Shown: in pieces, positions 1 through 8,056 of the stretch
Numbering within the stretch: position 1 is the stretch's first letter
How the letters are laid out: the number at the start of each line of letters is the position of its first letter
NCBI GenBank assembly: GCA_016744705.1
Contig: JADGDU010000003.1
Coordinates: 62,001-126,000, forward strand
Origin: Candidatus Krumholzibacteriia bacterium
GTDB taxonomy: Bacteria; Krumholzibacteriota; Krumholzibacteriia; LZORAL124-64-63
Reading direction: 5' to 3'
DNA length: 64,000 nt
Made by a program: the position numbers and the translations under genes
Notes under the pieces: generated by a model
The model's input: only the letters and a program-made list of their open reading frames with translations
What the model was told of the DNA's origin: nothing
Databases searched by the model: none

Positions 1-1
1 A

Positions 2-601
2 TGTCTTTACCACGATGGATTCACCGGAGTACTTCAGGAGGGGCAACCTCCCCTGGTGGGTGTTGGGGGATACATCAATGGGACCATTGGAGCAAGTATG
101 GACCTCATCATCGATGGCACCACTCAATACCCCGGTGGTTTTGTTTTTGGTCACCAATTTTTCGGGGTGGTAGATTCACGGCCTGAAGGTTTCACCCAGT
201 TTTCTTTTGAAGAACAGAATGGTAAAATTGGACAACCATTTTTTGTTTTCGGAGATGATTTTACTTTCCTGTCCACAGAAGCACCCATCACATCGGCACC
301 CCAACCGGAATCTCAGTTTCTCTTTGCTGGAGCTGGACCCAATCCCGCAAGTGGCAACACCACTTGGCGTTTCACTCTCCCTACCGCAGGAATCACGGAT
401 TTATCTATTTTTGACACCCGCGGGCGTTTAGTCCGGCAGTTGAGTAGCGGGCCAGCCCATGCTGGCGCCCATGCTGTAGCCTGGAACAGCCGGGACGACC
501 AGGACCAACCAGTGGCAGCCGGAACTTATTTTGGCAAACTCAGGGTAAACATTGGTGGGCTCAGCAGTGTTCAAGTTCGAAAAATAGTCATTCTTCATTG
601 A
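2..601 (+). CDS. C-terminal part of a secreted protein with FlgD-like Ig sorting domain (5' end outside window)
   Basis: The reading frame is open from base 2 to the stop at 599-601, so the gene begins upstream of the window; a GTG at 56 is internal and not a convincing start. The last 90 or so residues carry the pattern of FlgD-like Ig / type-IX-like C-terminal domains: a PNPASG turn, a strand with LSIFDTRGRLVRQL, then AWNSRDDQDQPVAAGTYFGKL and a final basic strand. Such domains sit at the end of extracellular proteins in FCB-group bacteria and are thought to direct outer-membrane secretion or attachment. The N-terminal remainder shown here has no motif I recognise, so the function of the exported part is unknown. 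Two more proteins in this window (48534-51359 and 62436-64000) end in the same type of domain. Confidence 0.8.
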   Translation, partial: CLYHDGFTGVLQEGQPPLVGVGGYINGTIGASMDLIIDGTTQYPGGFVFGHQFFGVVDSRPEGFTQFSFEEQNGKIGQPFFVFGDDFTFLSTEAPITSAPQPESQFLFAGAGPNPASGNTTWRFTLPTAGITDLSIFDTRGRLVRQLSSGPAHAGAHAVAWNSRDDQDQPVAAGTYFGKLRVNIGGLSSVQVRKIVILH

Positions 602-731
602 ATAAAAAAAGCCAATACCTTCCTCAGCTTCAACCACCACCAAAAAATATTGAACACGTATTTCCTTTAGTTCCTGCCGCAGTGTCCGAAATACAAAAGA
701 CGGATATTCTGTAATGCACCCAGGAGCTAAA

Positions 732-2423
732 ATGTACTCAGGCAGACAAATGTGGATCAATGAGGAAAAGGACCAAACGTTCTTCCGCATGGGTATCTCC
801 GTTTTCACCTTTTGTGCCATCCTGGGCACCCATTTGATGTCCGGCAGCACTCTCACTCCTGCTATCATCCAGGGCCTCTCGGTCATCCTGTTCCACGCTA
901 CTTTTTCCATTTGTTGGTTTTTTTACATCAAAAAGTGCCCGGCAGGTTGGCCCCCCCGGATTTACGTGGCCATGTTCATGGATGTCACAACCACCTCCCT
1001 GGCCTTTTATTTTGCCGCGCGTTTTGGATCTTTTTTCTACCCGGTATTTTTGTGGGTCATAGTAGGCTACGGGTTGAGATTTGGAAAAAGAGCCCTGTTC
1101 TTTGCCTCGATGATGGCGTTCATCGAATATGGTCTCGTCCTGCAATTCAACGAATACTGGTTGCAAAACAGAATGACCGGGGTTGGCCTTTGGTGGGGCC
1201 TTTTGATCCTTCCCGCTATTTTCATGACTGTTCTCCAGCGTGTCTCCGCATTGAACAAAAAACTCCAAATAGAGCTTGTGCGGTCAAAGGCCGCAGAAAA
1301 GGCCAAAGGAGAATTTCTGGCTAACATGAGTCATGAAATTCGCACCCCCTTGAACGGAGTTCTGGGGATGGCCACCATATTAGAAGATGCCCAAATCGAT
1401 TCAGAAGGGGCCAAACATCTGGCCATTTTGAAGAGATCGGCCGAATCCCTGTTGGATATAGTCAACGACATTTTGGATTTTTCAAAAATCACTTCGGGTA
1501 ATGTGGCCATGGAAAAAGTATCGTTTAATTTGAATTCAGTGCTTACTGAAGTGGCTCAAATTTTACAACCTGCCGTGGTCACCAAAGGCCTGGAATTGAG
1601 TTTGGATTTCCCTTCTGATTTAAACAGAAACTTCGAAGGCGATCCCGTCAGAATTCGCCAAATTATTCTCAACCTGGCAGGCAATGCTGTCAAGTTCACC
1701 AATAGCGGTTACGTTAAATTGGGTGTCCAAATCTCAGATCTGCAGAACGGAACCAACCAAATATACGTGAAAATCCAGGATTCCGGAGTGGGCATTCCCG
1801 AAGATCGTTTGCCCTATATTTTCGATCAATTCGAACAGGCTGAAACCTCTACCACCCGAAATTTTGGAGGAACTGGTCTGGGATTGGCCATCAGCCGACA
1901 CCTGGCCAGAAATATGGCTGGCGATGTGCTGGTAGAGTCGTCAGTCGGTGCAGGTTCGACGTTTATCGTTTCCATGATTCTGGCCACCGGAGACGCAGTC
2001 CCAGAAAAGGCGCCCGCCAAAACCACTCTCCCCCAATTGGATTTGAGAGTTCTGGTTGCCGAAGACAACAGAGTAAACCAACTGGTCATTCGCAAACTCT
2101 TAAAAAAGGTGGGCATTGTTCCAGTCATGGCCATCAACGGTCAGGAAGCGCTGGATATACTGGACGATCAGGATTTTGACTTGATATTTATGGACGTGCG
2201 CATGCCGGTCATGGATGGCCTTGAGGCCACCAGACAAATCAGGGCCCGAAGCGATGAAAAAAGTGGAATCCCCGTGGTGGCCTTGACCGCAGATGCCGAC
2301 AACGAAAGCGCCAAAAGGTGCTTGGAAGCCGGCATGAATCGGCACCTGGGAAAACCTGTCAGACTCAGTGAAGCAGTAGCCGCATTGGAGGAATTTGCTC
2401 CCACAATAAACCCGGCTTCTTAA
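732..2423 (+). CDS. RpfC-like hybrid sensor histidine kinase
   Basis: This membrane hybrid kinase is about 563 residues. The first 175 residues hold about five hydrophobic segments whose spacing and wording (VGYGLRFGKR, GLWWGLLILP) resemble the input domain of RpfC, the sensor of diffusible-signal-factor fatty acids in Xanthomonas. A dimerisation/phosphoacceptor box (NMSHEIRTPLNG) follows, then an ATPase domain with N box (NLAGNAVKF), G1 (DSGVGI) and G2 (GGTGLGLAI). A receiver domain closes the protein, with acidic pair ED, phosphoacceptor in FMDVRMPVMDG and the conserved K of GKP. Unlike RpfC it has no C-terminal HPt domain, and no rpfF or rpfG is nearby. I chose the ATG at 732 because AGGAG lies five bases upstream; an in-frame ATG at 714 lacks a ribosome site. 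DSF sensing is inferred from resemblance only. Confidence 0.88.
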   Translation: MYSGRQMWINEEKDQTFFRMGISVFTFCAILGTHLMSGSTLTPAIIQGLSVILFHATFSICWFFYIKKCPAGWPPRIYVAMFMDVTTTSLAFYFAARFGSFFYPVFLWVIVGYGLRFGKRALFFASMMAFIEYGLVLQFNEYWLQNRMTGVGLWWGLLILPAIFMTVLQRVSALNKKLQIELVRSKAAEKAKGEFLANMSHEIRTPLNGVLGMATILEDAQIDSEGAKHLAILKRSAESLLDIVNDILDFSKITSGNVAMEKVSFNLNSVLTEVAQILQPAVVTKGLELSLDFPSDLNRNFEGDPVRIRQIILNLAGNAVKFTNSGYVKLGVQISDLQNGTNQIYVKIQDSGVGIPEDRLPYIFDQFEQAETSTTRNFGGTGLGLAISRHLARNMAGDVLVESSVGAGSTFIVSMILATGDAVPEKAPAKTTLPQLDLRVLVAEDNRVNQLVIRKLLKKVGIVPVMAINGQEALDILDDQDFDLIFMDVRMPVMDGLEATRQIRARSDEKSGIPVVALTADADNESAKRCLEAGMNRHLGKPVRLSEAVAALEEFAPTINPAS

Positions 2424-2887
2424 ACCTGCCCAGGCCGATACTTCAGCTGCAACCCACGTAAAAAATACCTGAGAACCTGGTCATTCATATTCCGGTAATG
2501 TCTGTTTTCCGGCTTGCGGAAAAAAGCACTGAGTTCGTGATTGCTCAAGCGAAAATCAGCCAGATCCATCAGGTTGATCATGTCTTCACCCTTCAGATTC
2601 AGGGCGATTTTCAATTTGGTGACGATCAGATTGTTGTTCAGGCGTGTCTCCGCCACCGGTTGTGGCCCCGGCCGTTTTCCCCGACGGTGGTTGATAAGGC
2701 CATTAAGAAAATGGGCCAGATCATTGTCAGTCAGCTGGACGTAGGAGGGATTTTCTTCACTGGAAAGCCAGTTCTTCACCTGGTCCCTGGTGACTTCATG
2801 CCCCGCTTCGGCAAAGATGGTGACCAGCTGCGCGTCCGTATAGTCAAAGGCATATCGCAGGCGGGTCAGGATATCATTGTAGGTCAT
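2420..2887 (-). CDS. DUF1456 (YehS-like) family protein
   Basis: This small cytoplasmic protein of 155 residues is built from two similar halves. Each begins with a short helix and a ...LR/K-AL/F-..-D-..-L pattern (residues about 1-70 and 85-150), as in the DUF1456/YehS family. The family is widespread, has no established biochemical role, and is sometimes discussed as a helical nucleic-acid-associated protein. AAAGGA lies upstream of the ATG at 2887. The stop overlaps the 3' end of the convergent hybrid kinase gene by four bases, so no terminator fits between them. Family assignment is confident; function is unknown. Confidence 0.85.
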   Translation of the reverse strand: MTYNDILTRLRYAFDYTDAQLVTIFAEAGHEVTRDQVKNWLSSEENPSYVQLTDNDLAHFLNGLINHRRGKRPGPQPVAETRLNNNLIVTKLKIALNLKGEDMINLMDLADFRLSNHELSAFFRKPENRHYRNMNDQVLRYFLRGLQLKYRPGQV

Positions 2888-2911
2888 TGGTTTTCCTTTG
2901 GATAGACTTGG

Positions 2912-4183
2912 TCATTCTTGCCGGCCTTCTCGCTTCAGTATTCTGAACTTGGCCAGGAATAAGATAGCATGGGTCATGATGGCCGCACCGGCAACTCCGT
3001 ACAATCCCCAAAAATAGATGAAAATTGCATTCAATACTAACGAGAGCACCAGTCCCATCAACCCAATGGAAGCAAAGTGCGTGTCCAAATATTGGCTGGA
3101 AAGCCCACTGTTGGCGCAACTGGACAGAAGCCGCAGAATATTTGCAGCCATCAACATAGCAGCCAAAGGCCAATATGTCCCAAACTCACCCACACGCATC
3201 ATGGGTAAAACCACGGAAAGCACCCCCAGAATGACCACACTCAACAGCAATGTGGAAAACAGGGTTTTTTGCAGGAGCTTGCTAAAAATCTGCTGCCACA
3301 GATTGAAATTGCGATCCTTGACCGATTGTACCATGTGCGGAGTGGTGATTTGGATAATGCCCGTGACGATGAGAGCATTGACGCCGTTGGCGATGGACCA
3401 ATAAAACGTATAAATACCCGTCAGGTCCAAGCCCAAAAGTCCATTGATGATGAAGCGATCAAGGTAGAGCGTTCCCACCAGTCCAATCTCATTCCAATAA
3501 ATGAATTTTCCATTGGTGACGTATTCTTTGATCCGGGTGGTATCCACCGGAGCACGGGCAATCTCTTTCAGGGGCCACTTGCGCAAAAAGAACAGGAGAG
3601 GAAAGACCTGCAGGACTTCAAAAACAGCCCATGCTTTTATAAAGTACCCCAACTCCCTGTAAGACTCAGAAAAGTAAGCCAAAGTCATCATGATGAGCGC
3701 CCACAGGGACGAGCGGATGAACAGGAGCGCGTTGGAATGTAGGGTCATATGCCTGGCTACAAGCCAGGCTTGAATGTCGCACGCCAACGTTTCAAAAAGA
3801 ATAATGACCAGAGTGGGCAACAGGAAACTGACTTCGGAAATTATCCCCAACTTGATGGCCGTAAGCCCCAGAATAAAAGCGGCCAGCAAACTGAGTAAAG
3901 TTAGAACAAGGCGGTCTTTGAGTTTCTGCCCAGCCACAACCCGGGATTCACCCACCGAAGAGCGGGACATGAAATAGTTGGCACCCCAGCCCACCACAAC
4001 CGGCGTCATGCTGACAAGACCCACAACCAAGCCGTAGGCCCCCACCTCGGCAATGCCCATAAATTTAGCGATGAAAAGGGTCAATGCAAATCGCGAAACC
4101 AAGGTCATGCTGCGCAGAACCATGTTGCTTAAAGACGCCAGAAAGGGGGCCGAGAAGGCGGCGTCAGCTTGGGATCTGGTCAT
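2912..4183 (-). CDS. Flippase of the MATE/MOP (Wzx-like) superfamily
   Basis: This is an integral membrane protein of 423 residues with about 12 hydrophobic segments and an N-terminal start typical of polysaccharide transport proteins (SNMVLRSMTLVSRFALTLFI). Wzx-like flippases move undecaprenyl-linked oligosaccharides from the cytoplasmic to the periplasmic leaflet. Its start overlaps the 3' end of the TupA-like ATP-grasp gene by 20 bases, so the two are probably translated together and act on the same glycan or glycopeptide. No glycosyltransferase cluster or Wzy polymerase is seen around them, so the pair is a minimal module. The exact substrate cannot be read from the sequence. Confidence 0.85.
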   Translation of the reverse strand: MTRSQADAAFSAPFLASLSNMVLRSMTLVSRFALTLFIAKFMGIAEVGAYGLVVGLVSMTPVVVGWGANYFMSRSSVGESRVVAGQKLKDRLVLTLLSLLAAFILGLTAIKLGIISEVSFLLPTLVIILFETLACDIQAWLVARHMTLHSNALLFIRSSLWALIMMTLAYFSESYRELGYFIKAWAVFEVLQVFPLLFFLRKWPLKEIARAPVDTTRIKEYVTNGKFIYWNEIGLVGTLYLDRFIINGLLGLDLTGIYTFYWSIANGVNALIVTGIIQITTPHMVQSVKDRNFNLWQQIFSKLLQKTLFSTLLLSVVILGVLSVVLPMMRVGEFGTYWPLAAMLMAANILRLLSSCANSGLSSQYLDTHFASIGLMGLVLSLVLNAIFIYFWGLYGVAGAAIMTHAILFLAKFRILKREGRQE

Positions 4184-5045
4184 GTGTATTCCAATAGGAG
4201 CCTATGATGCCATCCCATTTTTCGGGTTGGAAACGGCCGTCTCCAGCACCGGGGTAGAAAGTCGTCTCGCCAAAGAAGATGCCCTCCGGGGTGTCATAGA
4301 GATCCACGCGGACAAAATCAAACTGGCTGCCAATGGCCACCGCAAGTTCCAGGAGTTTGTCCAGGCGCGCCGGTTTCGGCGGGGGACCATCCATGGGCTT
4401 GCAATCTTTCCTGAAAGGCAGAGTTTCCCAGTTTTTATCCAGGTAAAGTTGATAGTGATCATCAAACCGGTCAGTATCAATCTGGATGATCTTCACTTCT
4501 CCGTGAAAAACGTAAAACTTGTAGTCCACGGGTGGTTGACCGTTTTCGGCGATCAGCATTTTTTCAACCAGAACCCGACGCGGAATCCCCAAATATGACC
4601 ACTCCCGAAAGAGGTGATGGTGGGAATATAAAAGCTGTTTTTTCATGGACGAAATGGTGGCCACAGAATCCAGATCCTTGGCCGTTTTTACGAAAATATT
4701 CAGTCCAGAGCTGTGGCTGACTTTGATGGCATATGGGGGGGCCAGCTGGTCGAAGGGAATTTCTTCTGGATTCTGACCCGACCACAAGGTGGGGATGATG
4801 TGTTCCTGTCCAATCAGCCGGCTAATTTCATCCTTCACAGCAATTTTATCGGCAAAAACCGTGAACCGCGGATCCCGTTGATGAATCTTTCTCCAAATCA
4901 ACTTTTCATTGAAAGTTTTGGGTGACTTCAGGTTCATAAATTTTTTAAAGGTACGGAAATACATGATTTGCACCGCCAGCTCATCCGGCAGGGAATCCAA
5001 CCAGTTCCGGTAATGCTTTTTAAAAAAATGACGACTAAAACTCAT
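4164..5045 (-). CDS. TupA-like ATP-grasp protein (surface polysaccharide modification)
   Basis: The protein has 293 residues and matches the TupA-like ATP-grasp family: N-terminal SPKTFNEKLIWRKIHQRDPR, a middle YAIKVSHSSG nucleotide-binding region, LVEKML followed by VDYKFYVFHGE, and a terminal DFVRVDLYDT...FGETTFYPG acidic metal-binding segment. TupA of Bacillus takes part in teichuronopeptide synthesis, and relatives are usually annotated as glycosyltransferases in capsule and exopolysaccharide clusters. The ATG at 5045 has AAGG six bases upstream; a TTG at 5051 is less likely. It overlaps the downstream flippase gene by 20 bases. The reaction is inferred to be an ATP-dependent amide ligation on a glycan, later exported by the flippase. 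Confidence 0.85.
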   Translation of the reverse strand: MSFSRHFFKKHYRNWLDSLPDELAVQIMYFRTFKKFMNLKSPKTFNEKLIWRKIHQRDPRFTVFADKIAVKDEISRLIGQEHIIPTLWSGQNPEEIPFDQLAPPYAIKVSHSSGLNIFVKTAKDLDSVATISSMKKQLLYSHHHLFREWSYLGIPRRVLVEKMLIAENGQPPVDYKFYVFHGEVKIIQIDTDRFDDHYQLYLDKNWETLPFRKDCKPMDGPPPKPARLDKLLELAVAIGSQFDFVRVDLYDTPEGIFFGETTFYPGAGDGRFQPEKWDGIIGSYWNTHDQIPS

Positions 5046-5232
5046 GTCCAACCTTCGATTGCTAATTCCAGTCCATGCTGCAACAGGGAACTATCGTCCA
5101 CCACCACCATGGAGTCAACCGCTCCACCTGTTGCGACCCTCAGAAATTGAAACTATCCTGTCGGGGATAATAAATAATTCCATGATCCCTTTCGCGGATC
5201 AACTACTCTCGATATTCCATAAGGAGAAAACC

Positions 5233-5817
5233 ATGGCACATCCTTTGCCTGAATTGCCCTACGCCAAAAATGCACTGGAACCCCACATCTCAGCCGAGAC
5301 CCTGGAATACCATCATGGCAAACATCACAATGCCTATGTGACCAACCTGAACAACCTCATCGCAGGCACCGAGTTTGCCGACAAGTCTCTGGAGGAGATC
5401 ATCAAAACCGCTCCTGCCGGTGGCCTCTTCAACAACGCGGCCCAGGTCTGGAACCATACCTTCTATTTCATGGGCCTGAGCCCCGAAGGTGGCGGTGAGC
5501 CCACCGGCGCTCTGGCCGATGCCATCAACAGCAGCTTTGGCAGCTTTGCCGAGTTCAAAGAAGCCTTCACCAAATCTGCAGCCACTAATTTCGCTTCGGG
5601 CTGGACTTGGCTGGTCAAAAACAGCAATGGCCAACTGGAAATCACCAACACCGACGATGCGGGCACCGCCCTGACCGGAAATGGAACCCCTCTGGTGACC
5701 ATCGATGTCTGGGAGCATGCCTACTACGTAGACAAGCGCAACGCCCGTCCCGCTTATATCGAATCCTGGTTCAATCTGGTGAACTGGAATGTAGCGAGCG
5801 AAAAATTCGCTGGTTGA
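5233..5817 (+). CDS. sodB: Superoxide dismutase, iron type
   Basis: The 194-residue protein converts superoxide to hydrogen peroxide and oxygen in the cytoplasm. Metal ligands are visible in their family positions: His in LEYHHGKHHNAYV, His in NNAAQVWNHTFYF, and Asp and His in DVWEHAYYVDKRNARPAY. The glutamine in NNAAQVWNH is the marker of Fe-SOD; Mn-SODs usually have a glycine there and a glutamine later. The ATG at 5233 is preceded by AAGGAG seven bases upstream. The open frame continues upstream to 5044 but that part has no family match. A strong hairpin terminator follows directly, so the gene is probably monocistronic. No clear Fur or OxyR site was recognised. Confidence 0.97.
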   Translation: MAHPLPELPYAKNALEPHISAETLEYHHGKHHNAYVTNLNNLIAGTEFADKSLEEIIKTAPAGGLFNNAAQVWNHTFYFMGLSPEGGGEPTGALADAINSSFGSFAEFKEAFTKSAATNFASGWTWLVKNSNGQLEITNTDDAGTALTGNGTPLVTIDVWEHAYYVDKRNARPAYIESWFNLVNWNVASEKFAG

Positions 5818-5839
5818 TTCCTTTTTCAGAATGTTTCGT

Positions 5840-5876
5840 ATGGGGCAGCTTCATCATGAAGCTGCCCCATTTTTAT
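5840..5876 (+). terminator. Rho-independent terminator of sodB
   Basis: A 14-bp perfect stem (ATGGGGCAGCTTCA) with a TCA loop is followed by a run of T (TTTTTATT). It lies between sodB and the convergent SRPBCC gene, whose last codons overlap the T tract. On the minus strand the A-rich left flank is weaker, so it mainly serves sodB. Confidence 0.9.
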
Positions 5877-6391
5877 TGTCCAGAAGCGTCAGCGGTGGTG
5901 ATAGCAGGATCCGTGTAATCCTCCAGGAAACCACCAAACTTATCAGCAATCACCCGGTGCCGATGACGAAAAATGCCCAGCAGTTGCCTCTTGATCATCA
6001 AAGCATGAACCAAGCGCCCCAAGGTCCCAAAGGGTGGCAGGTATCGAATTTCATCATGCAGCATAGTCCCACCAGGAATGGCTTCAAATCCATGAGAATG
6101 GTGCCAGAAACTATACGGGCCACTCAGTTGCTCATCCACGAAAGACTCACCCGGTTCATAGTTTGTAATCATGGTCCGCCAATGTGTAGGAACGGGCCCC
6201 AGTTTGATTTCATAGTCGATTAAAGCACCCACCCGCATAGTGATAGGCGAAGGCGTCAGAATATTAAAACCCAACCAGGCCGGGGTAATGGTCGCTAAAT
6301 TTTCCGGTTTGGAAAAAAAGCTGAAAACCGTTTCAAGTTTCGCTGAAACTCGCTGGGATGTCTTCAGAATATACATTTGGCCACTTTTCAT
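5873..6391 (-). CDS. SRPBCC-family ligand-binding protein
   Basis: This 172-residue protein has the START/Bet v1-like (SRPBCC) pattern: an N-terminal strand ILKTSQRVSAKLETVFSFF, helix PENLATITPAWLGF, a series of strands including HWRTMITNYEPGESFVDEQ, and a long C-terminal helix (RRHRVIADKFGGFLED). The fold forms a hydrophobic pocket for lipids or polyketides. It is divergent from the B12-binding MerR gene and shares its intergenic region, which holds the inverted repeat at 6432-6450, so it is likely controlled by the same regulator. SRPBCC genes are recurrent neighbours of LitR/CarH-like regulators and photolyases in other bacteria. The ATG at 6376 is an alternative start. Confidence 0.85.
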   Translation of the reverse strand: MKSGQMYILKTSQRVSAKLETVFSFFSKPENLATITPAWLGFNILTPSPITMRVGALIDYEIKLGPVPTHWRTMITNYEPGESFVDEQLSGPYSFWHHSHGFEAIPGGTMLHDEIRYLPPFGTLGRLVHALMIKRQLLGIFRHRHRVIADKFGGFLEDYTDPAITTADASGQ

Positions 6392-6431
6392 TAACGTGAG
6401 ATTTAGACAAGAAAATATTTACTGGAAAATT

Positions 6432-6456
6432 TTGTACAAAATCTATACAATGTATA
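6432..6456. promoter_or_regulatory. Putative CarH/LitR-type operator in the SRPBCC/regulator intergenic region
   Basis: The sequence TTGTACA-AAATC-TATACAA (6432-6450) is an inverted repeat with a five-base spacer, and a third half-site TGTATA follows at 6451-6456 (TATACA-A-TGTATA). TTGTAC could be the -35 box for the regulator with TATATC at 6455-6460 as -10 (17-bp gap), so bound protein would cover the promoter. The same spacing and half-sites recur at 7497-7515. Binding by the adjacent B12 protein is inferred. Confidence 0.65.
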
Positions 6457-6509
6457 TATCAATGGCACTGAATTTTTCAAATCTCGTTGGCAAAGACAGA
6501 GAGTATTCC

Positions 6510-7457
6510 ATGAGCCCCGACAGCCAAACCGAACTACAATTTGTTCCCCGGCATAGCATTGCTGTAGTTTCCCGACGCACTGGTTTGACCCAATTGGTAC
6601 TGCGGGCCTGGGAAAGACGCTACAACGTTGTCATTCCGGCGCGCAGTGCCACCGATCGCCGAAAGTATACAGATGCTGATGTCCAAAAACTGACGATTCT
6701 CAAATATCTAACCACAAATGGATACCGTATTGGGGACGTGGCCCATTTGCCGATAGCCGAACTTCAAGCTTTATACGCAGAGAACGAAGAAGCCAACTAC
6801 CACCTTTCCCCCCAACAAACAGACCATCTCAGTAATGTTCATACCCTCCTTCAAGAAGCCTTGAATGCGGTAAAGACGTTAAACCCCCGAGCTCTGGATG
6901 CTGTTCTCAACAAAGGACTTCTTGACCTCAGCAAACCTGATTTGCGACGAAAACTATTGGTCCCCCTCATGACTGAGATAGGAAACCTCTGGCAGGATGG
7001 AGAGCTCCGCGTATCTCACGAACACATGGCTACAGGCATTGTGGTCGCTTTTCTGACATCCATCAATGCCCGGTACAGGGTGCCTGCAGGAGCTCCGGTT
7101 CTGGCTGTAGCCACGCCGGCGGGCCAGGATCATGAATTAGGTGCCCTTCTGGCGGCTGCCACAGCCTTTGAAGCGGGATGGGATGTTCTTTACCTTGGCG
7201 CCAATATTCCTGCGGAAGATATAGCCGCTGCCATGAAAATCCGCGGTGCCCGGGCCATTCTGTTGAGCTTAATTTATCCCCACGGCGACAGCGCCACTAT
7301 GGATGAATTAAAGGAACTGCGGCATTTTCTGGGTGACGATATCCCCATGATTGCTGGTGGCCAGGCCGTGCTCTCGTATTCCCAATCCCTGGCCCAAATC
7401 GGTGCTCAGGTATTTTCCAGTGTTGAAGGGTTTGAAGAGGCTCTCAGAGACATTTGA
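6510..7457 (+). CDS. MerR-family regulator with cobalamin-binding domain (CarH/LitR-type photoreceptor)
   Basis: With the ATG at 6510 the protein has 315 residues. Residues 15-85 form a MerR winged helix (VVSRRTGLTQLVLRAWERRY, RRKYTDADVQKL). Residues 105-185 fit the four-helix light-sensing bundle and include the diagnostic W-x9-E-H motif (W161, E171, H172). Residues 195-315 form a Rossmann B12-binding domain with HxxG (H208-G211) and YLGANIPAEDI. In CarH and LitR, adenosylcobalamin holds a tetramer on DNA in the dark and light breaks the Co-C bond, releasing repression. The residue after the motif tryptophan is Gln where, as I recall, Thermus CarH has the His that ligates cobalt after photolysis. 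Upstream ATGs would overlap the operator. Neighbouring photolyase, SRPBCC and repeated operators support a light-response role. Confidence 0.9.
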   Translation: MSPDSQTELQFVPRHSIAVVSRRTGLTQLVLRAWERRYNVVIPARSATDRRKYTDADVQKLTILKYLTTNGYRIGDVAHLPIAELQALYAENEEANYHLSPQQTDHLSNVHTLLQEALNAVKTLNPRALDAVLNKGLLDLSKPDLRRKLLVPLMTEIGNLWQDGELRVSHEHMATGIVVAFLTSINARYRVPAGAPVLAVATPAGQDHELGALLAAATAFEAGWDVLYLGANIPAEDIAAAMKIRGARAILLSLIYPHGDSATMDELKELRHFLGDDIPMIAGGQAVLSYSQSLAQIGAQVFSSVEGFEEALRDI

Positions 7458-7496
7458 GCCACTTCTAAGTTGCCGTTATTTTGTTTAAACCACCTT

Positions 7497-7515
7497 TTGT
7501 ATAGTTTTTATACAG
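7497..7515. promoter_or_regulatory. Second copy of the putative CarH/LitR-type operator
   Basis: TTGTATA-GTTTT-TATACAG is an inverted repeat with half-site TGTATA/TATACA and the same five-base spacer as the site at 6432-6450. It ends eight bases before a consensus TTGACA, and a lone TTGTAT occurs again at 7547-7552 next to the -10. It probably links the fasciclin/CIA30 unit to the upstream regulator. Confidence 0.65.
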
Positions 7516-7522
7516 CTTTTTA

Positions 7523-7550
7523 TTGACAAAACCATCACTGCTGCTATTGT
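7523..7550 (+). promoter_or_regulatory. Sigma-70-like promoter of the fasciclin remnant/CIA30 unit
   Basis: A consensus -35 (TTGACA, 7523-7528) is separated by 16 bases from TATTGT (7545-7550), which is preceded by TG at the extended -10 position (TGCTATTGT). Transcription would start near 7557, leaving an untranslated leader of about 75 bases before the ATG at 7633. Confidence 0.6.
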
Positions 7551-7632
7551 ATGCTCACCGGTGGGGGGCTTCCCCACTGTTGCAAATGAAGAATTCAGAA
7601 ACCAAGACCGTCATACCTGGAGTAAAAATAAA

Positions 7633-7937
7633 ATGAAAAACACAAATAGAATCGCCGTAGTCTTGATGACCATGAGCCTCTTAGTAAGCGCAAGCGCGCC
7701 CGCCTTAGCCGGATCATGTGGCTCCACAGCCAAGCACACTCACCCAGAAGAAGCCATGGCACCCGCCATTTTCCCCCTGGCCAAAGAAGCTGGCTTCAGC
7801 ACCCTGGTAGCAGCAATCAAAGCAGCCGGACTAGATGAAGTGCTCACAAATGATGCAACGTCATCAAGACAGATATTGAAGCCAGCAACGGCACCGTGCA
7901 TGCCATCGATACTGTACTGATTCCTGAAAACCTTTAG
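7633..7937 (+). pseudogene. Fasciclin-domain secreted protein, internally deleted and frameshifted
   Basis: The ATG at 7633 opens a signal peptide (ILVSASAPALA-like cleavage region near residue 27) followed by the start of a fasciclin (FAS1) domain, AKEAGFSTLVAAIKAAGLDEVL. After about residue 75 the frame becomes meaningless and stops at 7920. In another frame, from about 7860 to the stop at 7935-7937, the typical end of a FAS1 domain is readable: VIKTDIEASNGTVHAIDTVL. The roughly 80 residues that should lie between (the APTDEAF and H-box region) are absent, so a deletion joined the two ends out of frame. FAS1 proteins are cell-surface adhesion proteins. The first-frame 95-residue product might still be made and exported. 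Confidence 0.8.
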
Positions 7938-7997
7938 TGGCCAAACAAGAACACACCTGGCAAGCGGCGCAAGTGATACCCAACCCTTAAGAACCAC

Positions 7998-8025
7998 AAG
8001 GGCCTTCGAATTGGCGAAGGCCCTT
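7998..8025 (+). terminator. Hairpin, possible attenuator or terminator after the fasciclin remnant
   Basis: An 11-bp perfect stem (AAGGGCCTTCG / CGAAGGCCCTT) encloses a six-base loop. Only a short T run follows (TTTCC), so termination would be partial; CIA30 could still be read through from the promoter at 7523. Confidence 0.6.
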
Positions 8026-8056
8026 TCCAATTACCGGGCTTCTCCCCAGGACTCAA

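Noticed and set aside
56..601. GTG at 56 as a real start
   Set aside because: The frame is open to the window edge, so the gene most likely begins upstream.
5130..5232. Possible Fur or OxyR site upstream of sodB (AT-rich GATAATAAATAATT)
   Set aside because: Too few matches to either consensus and no symmetric half-site pair; left out of the features.
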